A DNA stretch of 49,686 nucleotides from Oscillospiraceae bacterium (GTDB taxonomy: Bacteria > Bacillota > Clostridia > Oscillospirales > Acutalibacteraceae): contig JAIRYC010000062.1 of the NCBI GenBank assembly GCA_031267965.1, positions 1 through 49,686 on the forward strand, read 5' to 3'. Numbering within the stretch: position 1 is the first letter of the stretch; each line of letters begins with the position of its first letter. The position numbers and the translations under genes are program-made. Under the pieces are notes generated by a model. The model did not search any database and was not told the DNA's origin. It worked only from the letters and a program-made list of their open reading frames with translations. Shown piece after piece: positions 16,588 through 23,705 of the stretch.

Positions 16588-17853
16588 CTAAAATTCGTGT
16601 ATAAACAGCCCGCTGAGCAGCTTTGGCTCGAACCATGTGGACTTAGGCGGCATGATTTCACCGGCGTCGGCAATGGTCATCAACTCGTCAAGTGTGGCAG
16701 GATAGAACGTGAAAGCAAGCTGCATGTCGCTTGTGGCGCGGCGTTCAAGCTCAGCCAAGCCGCGGATACCGCCAACAAAGTCTATGCGGCGGTTTGTGCG
16801 CGGGTCGTCAATGCCGAGAATTGGCGCGATGAGGTTGTTTTGCAAGATGGATACATCCAGTGAGCCGACAGGGTCCTTTGGGTCGAAGGAGCCTTCCTTG
16901 GCGCGCAGATGGTACCATTCGCATTGCGGCGTATCGCCTTTGTTTGTACGGATACACATGCCGAACGAATGCGGTCTGCGTGGACGAATGCGTTCCCCCG
17001 GCTCCGCCTTTTCGACTGTGAACGAGCGCTCGCATTTTGTGAGGAATGCCGGAACGGTCAACCCATTAAGGTCGGCGATAACGCGGTTATAGTCCATGAG
17101 CTTAAGCTCATCGGAAGCGAAGAGTACGGCAAGGTAGTAGTTGAACTCTTCCTCACCTGTGCAAGACGCTTGAGCTTCACGCCGTTGCTGAGCCACGCGC
17201 ACTGCCGAGGCGTGCCTATGGTGCCCGTCTGCTATATAAAGACTTTCTGTCTGTGCCAGCTCGTGCCGGATTTTCTCCAGATACGCCGGGTCGTCGATAA
17301 CCCAGATGGTTTGGCGCACGCCCTGCTCACTCACGAAGTCATACACGGGATTATGGTGCAGATGCCAATTATTCAGCATTTCGGTCAGCGGAGGGCATTT
17401 ACGGTAGGTCAGAAAGATAGGCCCGGTTTGTGCACCGAGGGCGTCCACATGGCGGATTCGGTCGGCTTCTTTGTCGGCACGTGTCATCTCGTGCTTTTTT
17501 ACGTGCCCGTCGATGGAGTCTTGCACATTGATTGTCCCAACTAGGCCTAACTGCGCACGGCCATCCATAATTTGACGGTAGATATAGGCACAGGGCTTAT
17601 CCTCGCGGATATAGGTGTCCGCTTTACGCTGCTCAAAAAGCGCTTTAGCCTTGGCGTAGACCTCCGGGGCATACGGATCCTGATCTTCGGGGAACGAGGT
17701 TTCGGGTCTATCTATGCGCAAAAAGCTACGCTCCTTGCCTTTGACCATTTTGCGTGCTTCGGCGGTATTCATTACGTCATAAGGCAACGCGGCGGCTTCT
17801 GACGCATACTCCGGCTTTGGGCGCAATGCGCGGAACGGACGAAAATCTGCCAT
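16588..17853 (-). CDS. DUF1015 family protein
   Basis: A 421-residue cytosolic protein of the DUF1015 family, recognised by the N terminus FRPFRALRPKPEYA followed by AALPYDVMNTAEA, the middle motif YIADGHHRHASAVRVAQ and the C-terminal STWFEPKLLSGL. The family is widespread in Clostridia, often near metabolic enzymes; its biochemical role is not settled and I assign none. ATG 17853 is chosen since GGAGG lies 8 bases upstream; the upstream in-frame stretch to 17916 runs through a dispersed palindromic repeat and past the likely transcription start. It is the promoter-proximal gene of a two-gene unit with pduL, hinting at a link to acyl-phosphate or fermentation metabolism (inference). Confidence 0.88.
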   Translation of the reverse strand: MADFRPFRALRPKPEYASEAAALPYDVMNTAEARKMVKGKERSFLRIDRPETSFPEDQDPYAPEVYAKAKALFEQRKADTYIREDKPCAYIYRQIMDGRAQLGLVGTINVQDSIDGHVKKHEMTRADKEADRIRHVDALGAQTGPIFLTYRKCPPLTEMLNNWHLHHNPVYDFVSEQGVRQTIWVIDDPAYLEKIRHELAQTESLYIADGHHRHASAVRVAQQRREAQASCTGEEEFNYYLAVLFASDELKLMDYNRVIADLNGLTVPAFLTKCERSFTVEKAEPGERIRPRRPHSFGMCIRTNKGDTPQCEWYHLRAKEGSFDPKDPVGSLDVSILQNNLIAPILGIDDPRTNRRIDFVGGIRGLAELERRATSDMQLAFTFYPATLDELMTIADAGEIMPPKSTWFEPKLLSGLFIHEF

Positions 17854-17886
17854 GTGTTGACCTCCGGATTTGGTGTTTAGGCAATC

Positions 17887-17912
17887 GTAGGGGCGCGTCA
17901 TGACGCACCCTG
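17887..17912. repeat. Dispersed palindromic GTAGGGGC repeat, copy 1
   Basis: GTAGGGGCGCGTCATGACGC then ACCCTG: central perfect palindrome GCGTCATGACGC (17895-17906) with outer GGG/CCC. It lies in the 5' leader of the DUF1015 gene, between promoter and ribosome site. Related copies at 28339, 41704 and 47720. Confidence 0.7.
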
Positions 17913-17916
17913 TCAT

Positions 17917-17945
17917 ATTCTACACGATTCGAGTAGGTTTGTCAA
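17917..17945 (-). promoter_or_regulatory. SigA-type promoter of the DUF1015-pduL unit
   Basis: Minus strand TTGACA (17940-17945), 17 bases, TAGAAT (17917-17922), immediately beyond the end of ruvC. Confidence 0.7.
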
Positions 17946-17955
17946 TCGCGCGCAA

Positions 17956-18441
17956 TCAGTACCCAATCAGTGAGCCGCAACTGTGACAGTGGCAAATCGC
18001 TATTGCCAGCGCGTCCGCGGCATCGTCCGGCTTAGGGATAGACGGCAGATTTAGCAGCAGGCGCGTCATTTCCTGCATTTGCTTTTTCTCTGCACGCCCG
18101 TAACCGCAAACGCTCTGCTTAATCTGTAGGGGTGTGTATTCCCCAACCTTCAAACCTTCCAGCTGAGCGGCAAGCAATAATACCCCGCGTGCCTGGGCCA
18201 CGTCAATGGCGGTTTTGGTGTTGGTGTTAAAGAACAGCTTTTCCATGGCAAAGCCGTTGGGACGGAATTTGGCAATAAGTCCGCGCAGGCCTATGTATAT
18301 TTCTTCCAGCCTTTGCGTAAACGGCGTGCTGGCTTGTGTGCTGATTGCGCCATATTCCAGCACCTTAAAGTGATTATTTTGGTACTGCACGGCGCCATAG
18401 CCCACCAGCGCATAGCCGGGGTCAATACCAATTATGGTCAT
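17956..18441 (-). CDS. ruvC: Crossover junction endodeoxyribonuclease RuvC
   Basis: Resolves Holliday junctions with RuvAB during recombinational repair. At 161 residues it is the normal length. The RNase H-fold acidic residues are visible: D7 in IGIDPGYALVGYG, the glutamate in AMEKLFFNTNTKTA, and the aspartates in KPDDAADALAIAICH. QIKQSVCGYGRAEKKQM is the family's central motif. Start ATG overlaps the stop of the NUDIX gene by four bases (ATGA), so translation is probably coupled. The usual neighbours ruvA, ruvB and yebC are absent from the window. Confidence 0.95.
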   Translation of the reverse strand: MTIIGIDPGYALVGYGAVQYQNNHFKVLEYGAISTQASTPFTQRLEEIYIGLRGLIAKFRPNGFAMEKLFFNTNTKTAIDVAQARGVLLLAAQLEGLKVGEYTPLQIKQSVCGYGRAEKKQMQEMTRLLLNLPSIPKPDDAADALAIAICHCHSCGSLIGY

Positions 18442-19175
18442 GCTGACACCCCGTGGCTGCGCAGATACAGCCGTGCGTTGCGCAGCACACGCTTGTCCTT
18501 TTCAAAGTGGAGGCTACGCATTGCTTCCTCAAAGCTGAGCCAGTAGCAGGCGTCAATCTCTTCCTGCTGACGCTTTACATCTGTAGTGAGTGCCTGTGCC
18601 AGAAAGAATATAACCTTTTTTTGCACCCATGACTGAATATCGTAAATATTGGTTTCTCTAAAGCCCGGCAACAACTTGATTTTGATTCCGGTTTCCTCGC
18701 GTACCTCACGTATGGCTGTGGTTTCAGTATCCTCGCCGGCTTCCATGTGCCCCTTTGGGAAGCCACAGTGCGTGCTGCGGCGGTTTTTAATCAACAGGTA
18801 TTTTACACCGCTCTCAGGCGAGGTATGAAACACCACGGCGCCGCATGAGCACTCGTATTTACACTCAAGCGTATACGGCTCCTTGCCCTCGGCGAAGTTG
18901 ATTTGCTCGCGGATTTCGTGCTCAATCAATTTTTGCGTTATTGGCGCAAGAATTAAAATTTTGCTGCCGTCCACGCGGCGGAGCACGGCGATGCACTGCC
19001 CGTCAAAGGTGCGGAGGGGGCGGTCAATGCCTACAACGTAAGCGCCGCGCACATCGCTATGGAATCCACGCAGACCCTCCAGATCCGCGTAGTTGGCACC
19101 ATAGGCCCGCCCAAGCTGGTGACTGTAGGTATTAACTGGTCGCGTTATTTTTACATGTAAATGTCTGCCAAGCAT
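18438..19175 (-). CDS. Pyrophosphatase-like domain fused to NUDIX hydrolase
   Basis: A 245-residue two-domain protein. Residues 1 to about 105 resemble the beta-barrel of soluble inorganic pyrophosphatases (HVKITRPVNTYSHQLG, GAYVVGIDRPLRTFDGQCIAVLRR), though the dense aspartate set of true pyrophosphatases is only partly present. Residues about 108-235 form a NUDIX domain with a full NUDIX box, GHMEAGEDTETTAIREVREE then TGI, which hydrolyses nucleoside diphosphate-X compounds (for example diadenosine tetraphosphate). A CxCG pair precedes it. ATG 19175 is chosen because the promoter predicts transcription from about 19232, which rules out the in-frame start at 19304; its ribosome site is weak. 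It is co-transcribed with ruvC. Confidence 0.85.
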   Translation of the reverse strand: MLGRHLHVKITRPVNTYSHQLGRAYGANYADLEGLRGFHSDVRGAYVVGIDRPLRTFDGQCIAVLRRVDGSKILILAPITQKLIEHEIREQINFAEGKEPYTLECKYECSCGAVVFHTSPESGVKYLLIKNRRSTHCGFPKGHMEAGEDTETTAIREVREETGIKIKLLPGFRETNIYDIQSWVQKKVIFFLAQALTTDVKRQQEEIDACYWLSFEEAMRSLHFEKDKRVLRNARLYLRSHGVSA

Positions 19176-19238
19176 TTTTGTACGGCTTTCTTGGTTCGTG
19201 TTAAAAACGCCCCATTTTATATTGATTAATCTATATTT

Positions 19239-19267
19239 AGTATATCTTTTTCGGCGTAAAATTGCAA
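19239..19267 (-). promoter_or_regulatory. SigA-type promoter of the NUDIX-ruvC unit
   Basis: Minus strand TTGCAA (19262-19267), 17 bases, TATACT (19239-19244). Confidence 0.7.
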
Positions 19268-19340
19268 TCGCCGCAAGAATATTTCTGCTTTTTCGACAAA
19301 ACAAGAGCGATTTCTCACACTTCTTAGATGATTTTCACAA

Positions 19341-19369
19341 TTGACAATTTGAGTAACAAGGTGTAAAAT
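19341..19369 (+). promoter_or_regulatory. SigA-type promoter of the first GH13 gene
   Basis: TTGACA (19341-19346), 17 bases, TAAAAT (19364-19369). No catabolite-repression (cre) site was recognised near it. Confidence 0.78.
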
Positions 19370-19406
19370 AACAATATGTTGTAGCTTTATATATGAGGAG
19401 CGTATT

Positions 19407-21116
19407 ATGCCGCACAGTAACTGGTATAAAGACTTGGTGTTTTATCAAATTTGGCCGCGCTCGTTCTGTGACGGCGACGGCGACGGAATCGGCGACCTGA
19501 CAGGCGTGCTGGAGAAACTGGCGTATATCCGTTCACTGGGCTGTAACGCAATTTGGTTCTCGCCGCTGTATGTTTCGCCGCAGGCCGATTATGGCTACGA
19601 TATATCCGATTACCGCAACATTGCGCCGGAATACGGCACTTTGGAGCAATTCCGCGAGGTGCTGGACAAGGCGCACACGCTGGGGATGAAAGTCATTATG
19701 GATTTGGTGCTCAACCACACCAGCGACTGGCACGCATGGTTTATTGAGTCCCTCAATATTGGCAGCCCCAAAGCCGATTGGTACATTTGGCGCAAGGGCG
19801 CGGGCGGCAAGCCTCCGAATAACTGGACATCCACCTTTCCCGGTCCCGGCTGGAAGCGCAAAACACGCTGTCATCCGGATGGTACGCCGTCCACAGATGA
19901 ATGGTATTATCTGCACCTTTTTGCCGTGGAGCAGCCCGACCTTAACCATGATAATCCGGAACTGCGTGAGGAATTGAAGGACATCCAGCGCTTTTGGCTG
20001 GATATGGGCGCGGATGGCTTCCGCGAAGACGTGATTACGTACATCAGCAAGCGAGAGGGGTTGCCCAACGGATTCCCGCTGATGCCGGTGGGCAGAGGTA
20101 TGGAGCATTTTTCGCAAGGGCCGAACCTGCGCAAGTATTTGGAGGAGTACCGCGCAGTGCTGGATGAATACGACGCTGTGACAGTTGGTGAAGCGCCTGG
20201 CATGACGCCTGAAAAAGCTTTACAGTACATTGGCGAAAAGCCTGTGCTGGATATGATGTTCCATTTTCAGCATATGGCGGCGGACTGTATTGGTTTTGCG
20301 TGGGCAAAGACGAAGTTTAGCCTGCGCAAGCTAAAGCGGGTTTTTGGCGATTGGCAAAAGAAACTGGCGGATAAGGCGTGGAACACACTTTATCTTGAGA
20401 ACCACGACCAGCCGCGTGTTATCAGCCGCTTTGGCTGCGAAGACACGGAGATATTGCGCACAGCCAGCGGCAAAGCATTGGCGGCGGCGTATATGCTTCA
20501 GCAGGGGACGCCGTTTGTCTATCAGGGGCAGGAAATTGGCATGACAAACAACCCGTTGCCAAACCTTGAGGATTACCCGGATGTTGTGACGAAAAACACC
20601 TACAAGCTTTTTCGCAAGCTTGGGTTCAGCCATGAGCGCACAATGAAACACGCGAGGTACGCGGCGCGCGACAATGCACGTACGCCTGTGCAGTGGAATG
20701 ATACACCAAACGCAGGCTTTACAACTGCGCCTGAGCCGTGGTTTTCAGTCAACCCCAACTACACCACAGTGAATGTGGCCGCGCAGGAGCTTGACCCTAA
20801 CAGCCTGTTGAATTATTACCGCAAGCTGATTGCGCTGCGGCAGTCGATGCCGGTGTTTAAGGATGGGGTATACCGCGACTTATGTCCGCGCAACAGAAAG
20901 ATATACGCTTATGTGCGCGAAACACTGCGCGGCGACGGATTTGACACTGTATTGGTAGTGATTTCGTTCAGCAAACAGGCACAAAGCTATCGGCCGCTAG
21001 AGAGCATCAGTCTGGACAGCGCTGAATTGCTGCTTGGCAGTGAGACGGATGCGCCGAAAGTCAGCGGCGGGAGAATAACGCTTAGACCATATGAGGCGGC
21101 AGTTTATCGTATATAA
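19407..21116 (+). CDS. GH13 alpha-glucosidase / oligo-1,6-glucosidase type
   Basis: A 569-residue cytosolic alpha-amylase-family enzyme that should hydrolyse small alpha-glucosides such as isomalto- or malto-oligosaccharides. The N terminus WYKDLVFYQIWPRSF and GDGIGDLTG are typical of GH13 oligo-1,6-glucosidases. The catalytic triad reads D208 (GFREDVI), E262 (VGEAPG) and D334 (LENHDQPR). There is no signal peptide. A good promoter and GAGGAG ribosome site precede it and a bidirectional terminator follows, so it is monocistronic. A paralogue lies at 22038 on the other strand. Trehalose-6-phosphate hydrolase and other specificities of the subfamily cannot be excluded. Confidence 0.92.
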   Translation: MPHSNWYKDLVFYQIWPRSFCDGDGDGIGDLTGVLEKLAYIRSLGCNAIWFSPLYVSPQADYGYDISDYRNIAPEYGTLEQFREVLDKAHTLGMKVIMDLVLNHTSDWHAWFIESLNIGSPKADWYIWRKGAGGKPPNNWTSTFPGPGWKRKTRCHPDGTPSTDEWYYLHLFAVEQPDLNHDNPELREELKDIQRFWLDMGADGFREDVITYISKREGLPNGFPLMPVGRGMEHFSQGPNLRKYLEEYRAVLDEYDAVTVGEAPGMTPEKALQYIGEKPVLDMMFHFQHMAADCIGFAWAKTKFSLRKLKRVFGDWQKKLADKAWNTLYLENHDQPRVISRFGCEDTEILRTASGKALAAAYMLQQGTPFVYQGQEIGMTNNPLPNLEDYPDVVTKNTYKLFRKLGFSHERTMKHARYAARDNARTPVQWNDTPNAGFTTAPEPWFSVNPNYTTVNVAAQELDPNSLLNYYRKLIALRQSMPVFKDGVYRDLCPRNRKIYAYVRETLRGDGFDTVLVVISFSKQAQSYRPLESISLDSAELLLGSETDAPKVSGGRITLRPYEAAVYRI

Positions 21117-21118
21117 GC

Positions 21119-21148
21119 AAAAAAGGGCGGCGAACAAGCCGCTCTTTT
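21119..21148. terminator. Bidirectional intrinsic terminator between GH13 gene and sigG
   Basis: Stem GGGCGGC (21125-21131) and GCCGCTC (21138-21144) with a 6-base loop, six A residues on the left and TTTT on the right, so it can end transcription from both convergent genes. Confidence 0.82.
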
Positions 21149-21190
21149 CATATTGATTTATACTATAGTTGAGTTGCCGCGAGGGTAAGG

Positions 21191-21961
21191 TCAATTCTTT
21201 GTGGCTCTGATTGACCGCATTGCGCCCTTCTCCAGCCGGCTGACCTGCGCCTGCGAAATCCCAATCTCCTCGGCAACCTCCATTTGGGTATGGCCCTGCA
21301 TAAAGCGCAAAAACAGTATTTTCTTTTCGCGCTCAGGCAGCTTGCCGATTGACTCGCGCAGCACAATCTCGTCCAGCCATGTGTCCTCGCCTTCGGGTGC
21401 GCGGATTTGATCCATCACATAAATGGTGTCGCCGCCATCGGAGTATATCGGTTCTTGCAAGGAAACCGGTTCCACAATTGCCTCCAGCGCAAGCAGAACA
21501 TCCTCGCGTGGCAAATCCATCTCATGCGCGATTTCCTCAACAGTTGGCTCGCGTTGGAGTTTTCCTATCAGCTTTTCCTTTGCCTGCATGGCATGGTAGG
21601 CCGTGTCGCGGATAGAGCGGCTGACGCGCACAGGATTGTTGTCACGCAGGTAGCGGCGGATCTCACCTAAAATCATGGGCACCGCATAGGTGGAAAAACG
21701 CACGTTTTGGCTTATATCAAAGTTATCAATAGCCTTCATAAGGCCAATGCAACCCACCTGAAACAGGTCGTCCGGGTTCTCGCCACGGCCGGAAAAGCGC
21801 CCGCAGATGCTCAGCACGAGCCTAAGATTGCCTGTTACGAGCGACTCACGCGCCTGTTTGCTCCCGTCACGGGCTTCGCGCAAGAGGCGCATTTTTTCGG
21901 CTTCTTTAAGAACCGGCAATTTGGCAGTGTCCACCCCACAGATTTCGACTTTTGCCGTCAA
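21191..21961 (-). CDS. sigG: RNA polymerase sporulation sigma factor SigG
   Basis: Late forespore sigma factor, 256 residues. It is recognised by the SigG-specific N terminus KVEICGVDTAKLPVLK, the region 2 core DDLFQVGCIGLMKAIDNFD and VRFSTYAVPMILGEIRRYLR, and the region 4 helix-turn-helix TQMEVAEEIGISQAQVSRLE. The start is taken as TTG 21961: GGGAG lies 7 bases before it, while an in-frame GTG at 21970 overlaps that ribosome site; the resulting start (MTAKVEICG) matches the family. It is not beside spoIIGA-sigE as in Bacillus, but between two GH13 genes. SigF is the near alternative; the N-terminal motif decides for SigG. Confidence 0.95.
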   Translation of the reverse strand: MTAKVEICGVDTAKLPVLKEAEKMRLLREARDGSKQARESLVTGNLRLVLSICGRFSGRGENPDDLFQVGCIGLMKAIDNFDISQNVRFSTYAVPMILGEIRRYLRDNNPVRVSRSIRDTAYHAMQAKEKLIGKLQREPTVEEIAHEMDLPREDVLLALEAIVEPVSLQEPIYSDGGDTIYVMDQIRAPEGEDTWLDEIVLRESIGKLPEREKKILFLRFMQGHTQMEVAEEIGISQAQVSRLEKGAMRSIRATKN

Positions 21962-22037
21962 AAAAATCACTCCCTGCTTCCATAATACTGTGTTTAGTAT
22001 TGACAGAAACAGGGAAGGTAAACATCAGAAATCAGTA

Positions 22038-23660
22038 TTATCGCCCGAGTTCGTAGACGCGCACCTCATAAGGCAAGAAGCGCCCGTCACTCAGCCTTTC
22101 CGGCGCGTTGAGGTTATTGCTGACGACAAGCCGGCTTTGATGGCCGCGCAGGACCTCTGGCAGGGAGAAATGCTTAGCCGTTTTGCCAAACAACGCAATG
22201 ACCACGAGGCTTTTATCGTCCGGCACGGTTTGCCTGTAGGCGTAAAACCGCCGTGAGTCGGGCGCAAGATCGGTATACTGACTGTGCTTGAGCAGCTCGA
22301 CAAAGCCTTTACGCACACGCAGCAGACGCTTGGTGTAGTTGAGTACGGAGTCAGGATCCGCCGCTTCCGTTCGGGCGTTGACGGTGGTATAATTTGGATT
22401 GACCTTCATCCAAGGTGTGGGTGCGGTTGTGAATCCGGCGTTTGGCGAGTTGTCCCATTGCATAGGCGTGCGTGCGTGGTCGCGGGCACGCATCAGCAGG
22501 TGCCTGTATTTAAAGAAGCGGGCAATGGCATTTTTCGCGCCGCGCAGCATATTGACGGACTGGATGTCCATGAATTCGTCAGGGCACAGTTTTATGTTTA
22601 CCATGCCCAGTTCCTGACCCTCGTAAATATACGGTGTACCGCGCAGGAACATTTCCAGTGTCAGCAGCATTTTGGCGCCCATTTTCTCAAAGCCGGGCTT
22701 GACAAAGCGGCTCACAGAGCGCTGCTGATCATGGTTCTCCCAATATTGGCTCCACCAGCAATGCTCGGGCAGGGTTTGCCAGCGGCGGATAATTTCCTTC
22801 CACCTTGGCAGGCGGAAATTCCTAGACCAAGGCAGGTGGTCAAAACTGATTACGCTGTCCAGCAGACCGGTGCCTTCACCGTGGATGTTTGGCGCCATTT
22901 TGTGGTCGACGCCAACGCACTCGCCAACAATCATTGTGTCATAGTTGTTCCATGAACGTTCGCCTAGTTCACGGATATAGTCAAACCAGCCGTCTGCGCA
23001 GATATTCTTATCATTTTTACCATCCGCGCTGAAGGTTTTGCAAATCTGCGGTATCACATCGCAACGGAATCCGTCGCAGCCAAGCTCCAGCCAGTAGTTG
23101 CAGATATCGGCGACCTCCTGCCGCACCTTGGGGTTGCGCCAGTTGAGGTCGGGCTGCTTTTTGCTGTAAAGGTGCAGGAAGTATTGCCGGAATGTCTCAT
23201 CCCATTCCCAGGCACTGCCACCGAAGCATGCGCCCCAGCCATTTGGCGGCTCGTGTCGCCCGTTGCTCCCATCTCTCCAGATGTAATAATCGTGGTAGGG
23301 ATTATCTTTGCCCTTGCGGCTTTCGACAAACCAGGGGTGTTCATCGCTGGTGTGGTTAACGACCAAATCCATAATGAGCTTCATCCCGCGCGCGTGTAAA
23401 CCGTCGCGCAGTGCTTTCCAATCGTCCAGTGTGCCGAATTCCGGGTGGATTCCCCGGTAGTCGGAAATATCGTAGCCATTGTCGTCATTGGGGGAGGGAT
23501 AGCAAGGCGAGAGCCACACCGCGTCCACGCTCAAGTCTTTCAAATAATCCAGCTTGCCGATAATTCCGGGGATGTCGCCCACACCATCACCATTGCCGTC
23601 TGCAAACGAGCGCGGATAAACTTGGTAAATTACAGCGTCTTTGTACCAATGCGTTTTCAT
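22038..23660 (-). CDS. GH13 alpha-glucosidase, paralogue
   Basis: A 540-residue cytosolic alpha-glucosidase of the GH13 oligo-1,6-glucosidase type. The N terminus WYKDAVIYQVYPRSF and NGDGVGDIPG match the family. The triad is D201 (GFRCDVIP), E247 (VGECVG) and D311 (WENHDQQR). The C-terminal segment DHARTPMQWDNSPNAGFTTA is nearly shared with the GH13 gene at 19407, so the pair are paralogues, probably with different substrate ranges. ATG 23660 was chosen because AAAGGAA stands about 8 bases upstream; an ATG five codons earlier overlaps that ribosome site. It lies only 45 bases downstream of polC and may be read from that unit. Substrate is not decided by sequence. Confidence 0.92.
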   Translation of the reverse strand: MKTHWYKDAVIYQVYPRSFADGNGDGVGDIPGIIGKLDYLKDLSVDAVWLSPCYPSPNDDNGYDISDYRGIHPEFGTLDDWKALRDGLHARGMKLIMDLVVNHTSDEHPWFVESRKGKDNPYHDYYIWRDGSNGRHEPPNGWGACFGGSAWEWDETFRQYFLHLYSKKQPDLNWRNPKVRQEVADICNYWLELGCDGFRCDVIPQICKTFSADGKNDKNICADGWFDYIRELGERSWNNYDTMIVGECVGVDHKMAPNIHGEGTGLLDSVISFDHLPWSRNFRLPRWKEIIRRWQTLPEHCWWSQYWENHDQQRSVSRFVKPGFEKMGAKMLLTLEMFLRGTPYIYEGQELGMVNIKLCPDEFMDIQSVNMLRGAKNAIARFFKYRHLLMRARDHARTPMQWDNSPNAGFTTAPTPWMKVNPNYTTVNARTEAADPDSVLNYTKRLLRVRKGFVELLKHSQYTDLAPDSRRFYAYRQTVPDDKSLVVIALFGKTAKHFSLPEVLRGHQSRLVVSNNLNAPERLSDGRFLPYEVRVYELGR

Positions 23661-23705
23661 GACTATTCCTTTCATTTTTAACCTTCGAATTATATTTATT
23701 TAGCG

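Noticed and set aside
18126-18148. GTAGGGG...CCCC match resembling the dispersed palindrome.
   Set aside because: It lies in the conserved coding sequence of ruvC (EYTPLQIKQ region) and lacks the arm pattern of the four intergenic copies.
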